Assembly (NCBI RefSeq): GCF_900102895.1
Contig: NZ_FNGD01000003.1
Location: 124,001 to 188,000 of the forward strand
Direction of reading: 5' to 3'
DNA from: Arthrobacter sp. ov407
Lineage (GTDB): Bacteria; Actinomycetota; Actinomycetes; Actinomycetales; Micrococcaceae
Length of the DNA stretch: 64,000 bases
Shown here piece by piece: positions 45,490 through 57,800 of the stretch. Below the pieces are notes generated by a model. That model saw only the letters and a list, made by a program, of their open reading frames with translations, was not told where the DNA came from and did no database searches. The position numbers and the translations under genes are program-made. Position 1 is the stretch's first letter. Every line of letters begins with the position of its first letter.

Positions 45490-46440
45490 AGCGCTCCGGA
45501 TCTTTACGGAAGGCGGCGCGGCAGCCGGGTGAGCAGAAGTAGACGGTGATCCCGTTGTGTTCCAGATGCAGGGAAGACTCGACGGCCGGGACGGACATGC
45601 CGCACACCGGGTCGACCGCGCTCGCCGGCCCTGACTCCGTTGGCCCTGTTTCCGTGGGCGCCCCCATGCCTGTGGGCGCTTCGGCAGCGGCCGCCGCAAG
45701 GGGCGGGGCAGCGCGCCGCGCCTTGGACCGTTCCCCAACCAGTTGGGCCAGGATTGCAAGCGCAATCTCCCCGGGGGTCCGGGCGCCGAGTTGCAGCCCT
45801 GCGGGCGTGAAAACCCGCCGCCGCAGGGCGTTGTCGACGTCTAGGGATCCCAGAACGGCGGCGCCGCGGGTTTCGCTGGCCACGAGGGCAACGTAGGGGA
45901 CGCCCGCGCGCAGGGCGGCCTCCAGCGCACCCTCCTCCGCTTTTCCGTGCGAGGCGACGATCAATGCCGCGTCATCGCCGCGGGGATCGGCGGATTCGCC
46001 GTCCGTGAGTTCGACTTCGAGGCCGACGCCGGAACCGAGCGTCGCCAGGGCCTGCGCCACCGGCGTCGTGCCCACCACCAGGACTCGGGGCGCCGGTATC
46101 CGCGGCTGGAGGAAAATCTCGATCGCCCCGCCGCTGAGGCAGGGGTTGGAGACCTCGACGGCGCCTTCCTCCACGGTGCGGGACGGTTCTCCGGGCAGCA
46201 CCCGCAACAGAAGGGGTTCCTGTGAGGCCAGAACCTGCAGGCTGTACTCGCGCACCGATGCCTCCACACAGTTCCCGCCCACAAAGCCGTGGATCTCTCC
46301 GGTCGGCAGCACCAGGGCCGTGTCCCCGGCGTGGGCGCTCGTGGGACGCTGGGCGCGGACCACCGTGGCGTGGACGAACGGCTCGCGGCGGCTGGCGAGC
46401 TCATCGGCCCTGGCGGCCAAGGATCCTGCGGTGGTGGTCA

Positions 46441-46441
<1 letters not shown>
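45473..46441 (-). CDS. XdhC-like protein fused to a C-terminal YHS metal-binding domain
   Basis: A 322-residue fusion. The N-terminal XdhC region has HGFVGGNCVEASVREYS and the C-terminal XdhC half has VLVVGTTPVAQALATLG. A Pro/Ala/Gly linker leads to a YHS domain, DPVCGMSV...YFCSPGCRAAF (about residues 277-318). YHS domains bind metals, often copper, so the fusion could deliver copper during assembly of the Cu-Mo site; that is inference. The start shares one base with the coxL stop (TGATG). Confidence 0.88.
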
Positions 46442-48830
<2,389 letters not shown>

Positions 48831-48834
<4 letters not shown>

Positions 48835-49397
48835 GCCTTCACCTCTGAGTTCTCTGTCTCCGTGGCGACGTCTGGGACGGCGGTGTCAGTGCCGTCGAGG
48901 ACCTCATCGGCCGCCGGCGCGTCGCCCATGCCGGTGCCGGCAGGATGGGCGGCGGCCCATTGCACCGAGCGGACGATCGTGGCGTAACCCGTGCACCGGC
49001 AGATCTGCCCGGAAATGGCCTGCCTGATCTCGGTGTCGTCCGGGTGCGGATTCTTATCAAGGAGTGCCCGGGCCGTCAGCATCATCCCAGGGGTGCAGAA
49101 GCCGCACTGCAGTCCGTGCTCCTCCATGAAGCCCTGCTGCACGGGGTCCAGGGTGCCGCCGGTGGCCAGTCCCTCGACGGTGCGGATGTCGTGCCCCGCG
49201 GCCATGGCGGCCAGGACGGTGCAGGACTTCACGGGCTGTCCGTCCATCAGGACCACGCACGTCCCGCAGTTGCTCGTATCGCATCCCCAGTGCGTTCCAG
49301 TGAGGCCAAGGACCTCGCGGATGTAGTGGACCAGCAGCACGCGGGGCTCAATCTCGCTCGTGACGTCGCTGCCGTTAACGGTCATGCTGATCTGCAT
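48831..49397 (-). CDS. coxS: CO dehydrogenase small subunit CoxS, 2x[2Fe-2S]
   Basis: A 188-residue iron-sulfur subunit. The plant-type cluster has GCDTSNCGTC plus a distal Cys (SCTV). The second cluster has QCGFCTPGM and ICRCTGY. The last 35 residues form an acidic extension (TENSEVKA tail) longer than usual for the family (about 160 residues). Electrons pass from CoxL through these clusters to FAD in CoxM. Confidence 0.96.
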
Positions 49398-49402
49398 CGG
49401 TT

Positions 49403-50281
49403 TCAGCCTTCCTGCGTCTGGGCGGCGCGGGCACAGGCCCGCCGCAGTACCCGCCGGGTGAGCTCATCGGCGAGATGCCGTTTGTAGTCGACCGGGCCGC
49501 GCTGGTCCGCGACCGGATCGCAGGCCGCGGCTGCCAGCCTGCCGGCGTCGGCGAACAATTCCTCGTCCGGACGCTTGCCGCGGAGCACGTCCGCGGCCTC
49601 GGTCACCGGGTGGCCAAGGCCCAGCGCAGTAAGTCCGACGACGGCGTCGTCGACGGTTCCGTCTGCGGCGAGTGTGACGGCGGCGCCGGCGGCACCGACG
49701 GCCCAGTCGCCTACGCGGCGTTCGACCTTTTCATAGGCACTGCCCGAGCGGGGGCGGATGGGGAACCTGAGTTCGCAGAGCAGCTCATCCTGCCCGACGG
49801 CAGTTTCATAGGGTCCGCGGTGGAACTCGGACATGGTCAGGATGCGCTCGCCGCCTGGTCCGCGGATCACTGCTTCGGCGGAGAGGACATCACAAACGGT
49901 GGAGAGGTCCTCGGCCGGGTCGGCCTGGCAGAGCGAGCCGCCGATGGTGCCGCGGTTGCGCACCACGGGATCGGCGATCACCAATTCGGCGTCGCGCACA
50001 ATGGGGAACAGCGCGGCGACCTCGTCCGACTCCAGCAAGGTCGTGTGGCGCGTCATGGCCCCGACCCTGAGCTTGTTGCCGTCGCGGAGGATGAAATCAA
50101 GCTCGTAGAGGTCATTGATGTCGATCAGCCATTCAGGCCGGGAGAGGCGCAGCTTCATCATCGGCAGGAGGCTGTGGCCGCCGGCCACCACCCGGGATTC
50201 GGGGCCGTACCGGGCGAGAAGTTCCAGGGCGTTGTCCACGGTAGTGGCGCGCACGTAGTCAAATGGAGCCGGAATCTGCAT
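49403..50281 (-). CDS. coxM: CO dehydrogenase medium subunit CoxM, FAD-binding
   Basis: A 292-residue flavoprotein with the two FAD signatures AGGHSLLPMM (about residues 33-42) and TIGGSLCQADPAED (about 111-124). It passes electrons from the clusters to the quinone or cytochrome pool. It is the first gene of the operon; coxS begins 5 nt later. The start follows a short leader with GTGAGG. The promoter region upstream is shared with the LysR gene. Confidence 0.95.
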   Translation of the reverse strand: MQIPAPFDYVRATTVDNALELLARYGPESRVVAGGHSLLPMMKLRLSRPEWLIDINDLYELDFILRDGNKLRVGAMTRHTTLLESDEVAALFPIVRDAELVIADPVVRNRGTIGGSLCQADPAEDLSTVCDVLSAEAVIRGPGGERILTMSEFHRGPYETAVGQDELLCELRFPIRPRSGSAYEKVERRVGDWAVGAAGAAVTLAADGTVDDAVVGLTALGLGHPVTEAADVLRGKRPDEELFADAGRLAAAACDPVADQRGPVDYKRHLADELTRRVLRRACARAAQTQEG

Positions 50282-50346
50282 AGTCCCTACCTCACTCCGA
50301 AGGGCCGGCGCATGGTGCAGCGGCTGCGTAGCGCCGGATTGAGGTC

Positions 50347-50400
50347 AGTCTTGCCCCGGCCTGATTGGGCTGTCAATATCGTCATAAGCGAAAGGTTATG
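50347..50400 (-). promoter_or_regulatory. Candidate cox operon promoter with LysR-type dyad
   Basis: On the minus strand TTGACA (forward 50371-50376) and a weak AAGACT (50347-50352) are separated by 18 nt. The dyad CATAA-N8-TTATG (50383-50400) abuts the -35 and overlaps the likely ribosome site of the lysR gene. This layout fits LysR activation of cox and autorepression. Confidence 0.5.
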
Positions 50401-50405
50401 AAGCC

Positions 50406-51401
50406 GTGGCGATGACATTGGGACAGTTGCGGACGTTCGCCCTGGTGGCCAAGCTGGGCTCTCTTCACGCGGCTGCAGTCCACCTCGGTGTCAGCGAACC
50501 GGCCGTTTCGGCGGCGCTTGCCGCGCTCAGGCAGGATCTGGGCGACCCGCTCTTCGTGCGCGCCCACGGCGGGATCGCGCTGACGCCTGGGGGCCGGGCC
50601 CTCGCCGAACACGCCCAGGACATCGTGGGACTGGAGGACCGTGCCCGGTGGGAGGTGGCCCACGCCCAGACCGAGACCGGTCGCCTGAAAATCGTGGCCA
50701 CGGCGCCGTTTGCCGAGCACGCTGCCGGGCGCCTGCTGGACCTATTCACCCGCCGGGTTCCCGGCGCCTCCGTCGATGTGGTGGTGGAGGAGGCCGAGGA
50801 CATTGCATCGCTGATGCTGGAACGCGTCTATGACATCGCTTTGGGAGCCCGGCCCCCTCTCCGCAACGGTTCCCGTCCCAACGCTAGTGGCGACGTCGAC
50901 CTCGACTCCGTCCCGTTCCTGCGGTACCAGCGGATCGTCGTGGCGGCCGCCGGACATCCGCTCGCTGCCCTTCACGGACCGGTAGCGCTGGCCGAACTGC
51001 TGCGCAGGCCCTGGTTCGCCGGTCCCGCCGGCATCCAGGCGGCCAGCGAGGAGGGTCGCTGGCTGGCGTCCCAGGCAGTGGCACCGGAGATCGTCCGGCT
51101 GAGCAGCGAGACGGAGGCCCTCGCCGCCGTCCGGGCGGGGGAGGGAACCATGCTGGCGCTGGGACATATTGTCCGGGCTGAAATCCGTAGCGGTTCCCTG
51201 ATCCGTGTACCGGTGGTGGGAACACCGATCTCCGGACTCTGGTGGGCCAGCACCCTGGATCGCCGCCGGGCCACCACCCTGGCGCTGACCCTGCAGAGGT
51301 TTGCCGGTACCGCCGACGCCACCGCGGCCATGGTCGCCCCCGGCGGTTCACGGGGACTCGAACGGCGGGGGTCCAAGTTCCACGTGGCGCTCTGGAGTTG
51401 A
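50406..51401 (+). CDS. LysR-family regulator, probable cox operon activator
   Basis: A 331-residue regulator. The winged helix has LGQLRTFALVAKLGSLHAAAVHLGVSEPAVSAALAALRQDLGDPLFVR (residues 4-51). The effector domain occupies about 90-300. The co-inducer is unknown; CO or a downstream metabolite is plausible. GTG at 50406 is used, with ATG at 50412 as an alternative. The C-terminal 30 residues are an extra basic tail. Confidence 0.92.
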   Translation: MAMTLGQLRTFALVAKLGSLHAAAVHLGVSEPAVSAALAALRQDLGDPLFVRAHGGIALTPGGRALAEHAQDIVGLEDRARWEVAHAQTETGRLKIVATAPFAEHAAGRLLDLFTRRVPGASVDVVVEEAEDIASLMLERVYDIALGARPPLRNGSRPNASGDVDLDSVPFLRYQRIVVAAAGHPLAALHGPVALAELLRRPWFAGPAGIQAASEEGRWLASQAVAPEIVRLSSETEALAAVRAGEGTMLALGHIVRAEIRSGSLIRVPVVGTPISGLWWASTLDRRRATTLALTLQRFAGTADATAAMVAPGGSRGLERRGSKFHVALWS

Positions 51402-51494
51402 GGCACCTGCCGCTGTGTCGCGTTGCGCAACGCCGGGGCGGGTGCTAACCCTTGAGGGTTAGACGATCCATTCACCCTGCAAGAAGGAGTAGCA

Positions 51495-51812
51495 ATGACG
51501 TTGTCCCGAGACGAAGACAGCTCGCTGCGGCATTGGAGCAGCCGGCTGATTCAGGCGCTGCAGATCCTTGACCTGGAAGTCGACCACGAAAAAATAGTCC
51601 AGGTCGCGGACGAATCCGTCAAAGCCGTCGGGCCGCACGCGGACGCCATCAGCGCGTTCATTGTGGGCTATGCGGCCGGTACCGCGTCCACCAACGGCCG
51701 CAAGGGCACGCAGGAGGCCGTGCACGCCGCGTCGAACAAAGTCATTGAGCTCTGCGAGCACGGCGAATCCGGCGGCCCGGACGAGGAAGGCTGGACCAAG
51801 AGGGCCCAGTAG
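51495..51812 (+). CDS. DUF6457 protein, linked to molybdenum cofactor genes
   Basis: A 105-residue helical acidic protein with LEVDHEKIVQVADESVKAVGPHADAISAFIVGYAAG, the DUF6457 core. In some Actinobacteria this domain is fused to MobA-type guanylyltransferases, so a role in cofactor handling is likely. It lies between the cox locus and the FdhF-like gene. AAGAAGGAG lies just before the ATG. Confidence 0.82.
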   Translation: MTLSRDEDSSLRHWSSRLIQALQILDLEVDHEKIVQVADESVKAVGPHADAISAFIVGYAAGTASTNGRKGTQEAVHAASNKVIELCEHGESGGPDEEGWTKRAQ

Positions 51813-51827
51813 CGACCGCGCCCGCAG

Positions 51828-51914
51828 CACGGGACATGCCCCACGGCGGGGCGCAGGGATGGACATGTTGGTGTTATGTCCAGTCGCCGGGGCCGGGGTT
51901 GGGCATGTCCCGTG
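51828..51914. repeat. 14-bp inverted repeat in highly structured convergent region
   Basis: CACGGGACATGCCC (51828-51841) and its reverse complement (51901-51914) are separated by 59 bp. The interior contains GGACAT-N9-ATGTCC and a competing CGGGGCC/GGCCCCG stem. It lies between the convergent DUF6457 and FdhF-like genes, so it may be a two-way terminator, but no uridine run is present. A 14-bp tandem duplication (51940-51967) overlaps the FdhF stop. Confidence 0.55.
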
Positions 51915-51966
51915 GCCCCGGCCCGCGCTGGCCTGTGCTTGCTGGTGTGTGCCTGCTGGCGTGTGC

Positions 51967-54315
51967 CTAGGGTGAGGACACCCCGGCAGGGACGGTGGCC
52001 GCGCCTTCGGGCGTCTGGTCCAGGCTCGGCTCGAGCCGGACGATGACCGCCTTCGAGACCGGCGTGTTGCTGCCCTCGGCCGTGTGGTTCAGCGGCACGA
52101 GCACGTTGGCCTCGGGGTAGTAGGCGGCCGCGCAGCCTCGTGCCGTGGGATACGACACCACGCGGAACTTGCGCACCACGCGTTCCTCGCCGTCGTCGTG
52201 CACGCCGCGGACGTCCACGTACTGCCCGTCCGCAAGGCCGAGTTCGGCGATGTCGTCAGGATTCACGAAAACCACATGGCGCCCCTTCTTGATGCCACGG
52301 TAGCGGTCGTTGTGCGAGTAGATGGTGGTGTTGAACTGGTCGTGGGAGCGCATGCTCTGCAGGATCAGGGTTCCCTCCGGCCGCTGGACCAGTTCGAGGT
52401 CATTGACAGTCAGCACGGCCTTGCCAGTGGGCGTGGGGAAGGTGCGGGAGTCGCGGGGACCGTTGGCGAGGACGAACCCGCCTTCCTGCCGGATCCGTTG
52501 GTTGTAGTCCTTGCAGCCGCCCACGACATGCGAAATGTGATCACGGATGAGGTCGTAGTTCTTCTCAAAGCCGTCCCAGTCGGCCTTGATCTTCTCGCCC
52601 ACCAGGAGTTTGCCCAGCCGGCTCACGATGGCCGGCTCCGAAAGCAGATGATGGGACACCGGCTCGACGCTGCCCCAGGACGGGTGCACGGCGCAGACGG
52701 TGTCTTCAACCGACACGAACTGGGGACCGGATTCCTGGATGTCGATCTCCGTCCGGCCCATCGTGGGGAGGATCAGCGCCTCGCGGCCGGTCACGGTGTG
52801 GGAACGGTTCAGCTTGGTCGAGATCTGGACCGTCATGTCCGTGTTCACCATGGCCGCCTCGGCGGCATTCGTGTCCGAGATGGCCGCCACAAGGTTGCCG
52901 CCCAGGGCGACGAAAACCTTGATCTCGCCCGCGCGCATCTTGTTGATGGTCTCGACGGCGTCCGTGCCGTGTTCGCGGGGCGGCTCGAAGTCGAACTCCT
53001 TACCGAGGGCCTCCATGAAGGACTGCGGCATCTGCTCCCAGATGCCCATGGTGCGGTCGCCCTGCACATTGCTGTGCCCGCGGATGGGGGAGGCGCCGGC
53101 GCCCGGCTTGCCGATATTGCCGCGCAGCAGCAGGAGGTTGATGATCTCCTTGATGGTGGCGACACCCTTCTTCTGCTGCGTGATGCCCATGGCCCAGGTG
53201 ATGATGACTTTCTCGGCCTTGAGGTAGCGGGCGGCGAGTTCGTCGATGTCCTCGCTGCGCAGGCCGGTGGCCTCAAGCACGGCTTGCTCATCCAGCCGGG
53301 ACAGGTGCTCCTGGAGTTCCTCGAGCCCCTCGCAGTGTTCGGCCAGGAACGCGTGGTCCAGTACGGTCCCGGGGTTCTTGGCCTCGGCGTCGAGAACGCG
53401 CTTGGACACGGCCTGTAAAAGCGCCATGTCACCGCCGATCCGGATCTGGAGGAACTGGTCCGCGATCTGGACGCCGTGACCGACGACTCCATTGACCTGC
53501 TGCGGATTCTTGTACCGGCGCAAGCCGGCCTCGGGGAGGGGATTGACGGCCACGATCTCGCCGCCGTTGTGCTTGCAGTTCTCAAGCTCAGTCATCATCC
53601 GGGGGTGGTTAGTGCCCGGATTCTGGCCCATGATGATGATCAGGTCCGCGTTGGCGTAGTCGTCGAAGCTGACGGTCGCCTTGCCGATGCCGATGGTCTG
53701 GCCCATGGCCCAGCCAGAGGATTCGTGGCACATGTTGGAGCAGTCCGGCAGGTTGTTGGTGCCGTAGCCCCGGACCATCAGTTGGTAGAGGAAAGCGGCT
53801 TCGTTCGACGTGCGGCCGCTGGTGTAGAACGCCGCGTGGTCGGGGGAGTCCAGCCCCTTGAGCTTGTCGGTCACAAGCCGGAGGGCTTCGTCCCAGCTGA
53901 CCGGCTTGTAGTGGTCCTCGCCGGCGGGCTTGTAGACCGGCTCGGTGAGCCTGCCCTGCATGCCCAGCCAGTACTCGGACTGGCTGCGCAGCTCGCTGAC
54001 GGGGTGCTCCGCCCAGAAACTCGAGGGAACCGTTATCGGGGTGGCCTCCCAGGTCACAGCCTTGGCCCCGTTCTCGCAGAACTCGAACGCCTTGCGGTGG
54101 TGCGGATCCGGCCATGCGCAGCTTGGGCAGTCGAAGCCGTCCTTCTGATTCATGGCCATGACGGTCTTGCGGGTCCGGTTAAGACCCATCTGCTCGATGG
54201 CCGGCTTCATGGAGTGGTATACGCCCGGGACACCGGCGGCCCAGCTCTTCGGCCCGTCTCCGACAACGAGATCATTCTCGGACGGTTCCTCGATGCGAGG
54301 AGTCTTGCGAGTCAC
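51967..54315 (-). CDS. FdhF/YdeP-family molybdopterin oxidoreductase
   Basis: A 782-residue protein of the formate-dehydrogenase-like alpha subunit group. The N-terminal CPSCAWPDP fits the YdeP/FdhF2 [4Fe-4S] motif. SNMCHESSGWAMGQTIGIGKATVSFDDY has a Cys in the Mo-ligand region; the C-terminal domain (about 660-780) binds the bis-MGD cofactor. It might act as formate dehydrogenase or in acid resistance; the substrate is unproven. No FdhD gene is adjacent. Confidence 0.9.
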   Translation of the reverse strand: MTRKTPRIEEPSENDLVVGDGPKSWAAGVPGVYHSMKPAIEQMGLNRTRKTVMAMNQKDGFDCPSCAWPDPHHRKAFEFCENGAKAVTWEATPITVPSSFWAEHPVSELRSQSEYWLGMQGRLTEPVYKPAGEDHYKPVSWDEALRLVTDKLKGLDSPDHAAFYTSGRTSNEAAFLYQLMVRGYGTNNLPDCSNMCHESSGWAMGQTIGIGKATVSFDDYANADLIIIMGQNPGTNHPRMMTELENCKHNGGEIVAVNPLPEAGLRRYKNPQQVNGVVGHGVQIADQFLQIRIGGDMALLQAVSKRVLDAEAKNPGTVLDHAFLAEHCEGLEELQEHLSRLDEQAVLEATGLRSEDIDELAARYLKAEKVIITWAMGITQQKKGVATIKEIINLLLLRGNIGKPGAGASPIRGHSNVQGDRTMGIWEQMPQSFMEALGKEFDFEPPREHGTDAVETINKMRAGEIKVFVALGGNLVAAISDTNAAEAAMVNTDMTVQISTKLNRSHTVTGREALILPTMGRTEIDIQESGPQFVSVEDTVCAVHPSWGSVEPVSHHLLSEPAIVSRLGKLLVGEKIKADWDGFEKNYDLIRDHISHVVGGCKDYNQRIRQEGGFVLANGPRDSRTFPTPTGKAVLTVNDLELVQRPEGTLILQSMRSHDQFNTTIYSHNDRYRGIKKGRHVVFVNPDDIAELGLADGQYVDVRGVHDDGEERVVRKFRVVSYPTARGCAAAYYPEANVLVPLNHTAEGSNTPVSKAVIVRLEPSLDQTPEGAATVPAGVSSP

Positions 54316-54812
54316 GTCAACTTCCCTTCTGCAACCACCGTCCGGATGGGACGGCGTGCTGATCTGCCACTATGCACCTTACCTTCAGGCCTATCAGCTT
54401 GATCGGAGCGCCGCAAGCAATTGGCTGGATCCGGCCCGGGTACCGCCGGTTGCTGTGCGCACCCCCCTTATACCAGCACAGTCTTGGCGCATGCTGAGGA
54501 CCTGCTGTACGCCGGCCGTAAGTAGCAGAGGCCAAAAATTAGGGTCCTTTGGGGGTAGCCGACCCGTCCACTTATTCACCGGCAGCACGCCCGCGCAGTA
54601 GTTCCCGCGTAGACTGCGTTGCCGCCGACGGCCTGAGGGCGAGTATCCCAACGCGTCGGCGCGCGTACCCACAGCGCGTGAGCCGGGTGGTGGGAGTCCC
54701 CGGAAATAGCCGGACTGCGGTCCGGATCGTAAGTGACTGACCGGTCCCAGTTTTCCCCAAGGAATCACTCAGCACTCTTTCAGTATCACTCACTCAAAGA
54801 GGCAGGTGTGCA
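54316..54812. other. Long intergenic region between divergent genes
   Basis: A 497-nt stretch with no convincing gene; short frames on both strands lack ribosome sites and domain features. It must hold promoters for the FdhF-like and peroxidase genes. ATCACTCA occurs twice 21 bp apart (54764 and 54785), two helical turns, just before the peroxidase start, and could be an operator. Confidence 0.5.
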
Positions 54813-57800
54813 ATGAATTTGTTCGCATGCAGGAAGGTCGACGGCCAAAGACGTGCCTTTAGTCGGCCAACGCGCGCAGTTGCCGCAGGGACAGCTATGA
54901 CCCTGCTCAGTTTCATCGGACTCACCACAACGGCGCTCGGCGCCAGCGCCGCGCCGGCCCCCGTCGGCGCAGGCTTCACCGTCACCGCGGCCGACCTGGC
55001 CTACATCCTCAAGCAGATCAAGATCGCCGAGGCGCACGTGGCCAACACGACGTCGGCCACGGGCCCATGCGGCGCCCTCGTCGGACGGGGCCCCAACCAG
55101 ATCCCTGACGCCCTCACCTCGTACGGTCTCCGAACGGTTGATGGCTCATGCAACAACCTGATCGCCGGCCGCGAAGCATTCGGTGCCGCCGACCAGCTTT
55201 TCCCGCGTCACGCGACGCCGTCATTCAACACAGCGGATGCTGTCCCTGCCGGCTTCGGCCCGGCCGGTACGTCCTCGTATGCGCAAAAGTCGGGCAATGT
55301 GTTCGACTCCCAGCCCCGCCAAATCAGCAACCTGATCGTGGACCAGACGTCCACTAATCCCGCCGCTGTGGCCGCTGCCGGGTTCCCGGTCCGAACCCAA
55401 GGCAATCCCGGGCTGTTCCCCTGCACCACCGATCCTGATCCCTTGGCGACTCCGCCGGTCGAGGCTGCGCCGGCCGGCTGTGTTCCCACCGGAGACACGC
55501 TGTTCATCCCCAACGTCACCACCGACGTCGGACTCTCCCCGCCGTACAACTCCTTGTTCACCCTCTTCGGTCAGTTTTTCGACCACGGCGTGGACCAGAC
55601 GGTCAAGGGCGGCGGAACGGTGTTCGTTCCGCTCAAGGCCGACGACCCGCTGATCACTGTGGGCCCCGACGGCAAGGCGGGCACGGGCGACGAGGTCGCT
55701 CCCAACAGCCCGAACGCGTTCATGGTCCTCACCCGGGCCCAGAATCAGCCCGGCACTGACGGCATCCTTGGTACGGCGGATGACATCCAGGAGGCGGCCA
55801 ACACGGACTCGCCCTACGTGGACCAGTCCCAGACGTACACGTCCCACCCCTCCCACCAGGTGTTCCTGCGGGAGTACATCAACAACACCGGTGGCAAGCC
55901 GGTCGCAACCGGCAAGCTGCTCGGCGGTCCGGCCGGCCCCACCGCCGGCGGGATGGCGACGTGGAAGGACGTGAAGGCTCAGGCCGCGATTGTCTTGGGC
56001 CTCAGGCTGGAGGACAAGGACGTCACCAACATCCCGATGATCGCGGCGGACCCGTACGGCAAGTTCATCCCCGGCCCCGCCCGTGGCTTGCCGCAGTACG
56101 TGACCCTGACAGGTCTTGTTGAGGGCAACACGGCAACTCCTGTTCCTGTGCCGGCGAACGTGCGGTACTTCGATACCCCGTTCCTGACCGACATCGCGCA
56201 CAACGCGGACCCGTCGCCCCAGGACACGGACCACAACCCTGCCACGCAGCCCGTCGCGCCCACCCCGGACGATGACGACACGGCATCGGCAGATTTTGCC
56301 AACCAGCCGGCCAGGACCTACGACGACGAGATGCTCAACGAGCACTTCTGCGCCGGTGACGGCCGCGTCAACGAGAACATCGGCCTCACCGCGATCCACC
56401 AGGTGTTCCACTCGGAGCACGACCGGCTCGTGGGCGACATCCAGAACACCCTGACCAATGACACGTCGGCCACCGGCGTTGCCGCGCTGGCCGAGTGGAA
56501 GCTGGCCGCGGGTGCCAACGGCTGGAACGGCGAGCGCCTGTTCCAGGCGGCCCGGTTCGTCACGGAGATGGAGTACCAGCACCTGGTCTTCGAGGACTTT
56601 GCCCGCAAGGTCCAGCCTGCGATCCAGCCTTTCCACGTCTACCACACGGAGATCAACTCGGCCGTTCGGGCGGAGTTCGCCCACGCGGTCTACCGCTTCG
56701 GACACTCCATGCTGACCGAGACCATCTCCCGCACCAACGCGGACGGGAGCGACAACTCCGTCAAACTGCTCAATGGCTTCCTGAATCCGCCCGAGTACAT
56801 CAACAACGGAGCGGGCGGCAAGCTGACCTCGGAAGAGGCCGCCGGCAGCATCGTCATGGGCATGAGCGACCAGGTCGGCAACGAACTCGACGAGTTCGTG
56901 ACGGGCACCCTGCGCAACAACCTGCTGGGTCTTCCCCTGGACCTGGCGACGGTCAACATGACCCGGGCACGCTCCGAAGGCGTCCCGCCGCTCAACGAGC
57001 TGCGGCGCCAGATCAACAACGAAACGGGCGACGCCCAACTGGCTCCGTACACGAGCTGGGCGGACTTCGGGCAGAACATGAAGCACCCGGAATCGCTGAT
57101 CAACTTCGTAGCCGCCTACGGAACGTACCCGACCATCACCAGCGAAACCACGCTGGCGGGCAAGCGGGCGGCGGCCAAGGCAATCGTTGATCCAGGCACC
57201 CTGGCGACTCCTCCCACGCCTGACATGACGGACTTCATGAACAGTGCCGGTCCGTGGGCGACCCAGGAGACCGGCCTGAACAGGGTCGACCTCTGGGTCG
57301 GCGGCCTGGCGGAGAAGACCAACCTCTTCGGCGGCCTCCTGGGCAGCACGTTCAACTACGTGTTCGAGAACCAGTTGACTGACCTGCAGAACGGTGACCG
57401 CTTCTACTATCTCCTGCGCACGCCGGGCATGAATCTGCGGGCCCAGCTGGAGAGCAACTCCTTTGCAGAGATGATCATGCGCAACACCAACGCGCACTCG
57501 CTCAAGGCTGATGCTTTCGGCAGCGCCGACTGCAAGTTCCAGCTGGGAAACCTGGCCGGTACGCCGGCGGGGTACACGCTATCGGGGACTACGGTCGCCG
57601 ATGACGCAGCCAGCGAGTGCAAGGAGAACCTAGTTCTCCTGCGCAAGCCCGACGGCACCATCCAGTACATGGAGAAGAACACGGTCGATCCCAGCGGCAT
57701 CAACGGCCAGTCCGTCTACAACGGCACGGCCAATGCTGACCGGGTCACCGGTGGTAACGACAACGACACGTTCCTCGGCAACGAGGGCAACGACGTCATT

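Noticed and set aside
55221..57497. 758-codon open frame on the minus strand inside the peroxidase gene
   Set aside because: It is antisense to well-supported peroxidase motifs, is rich in Arg/Val/Gly without any domain pattern, and lacks a ribosome site. Long antisense frames are common in high-GC genes.
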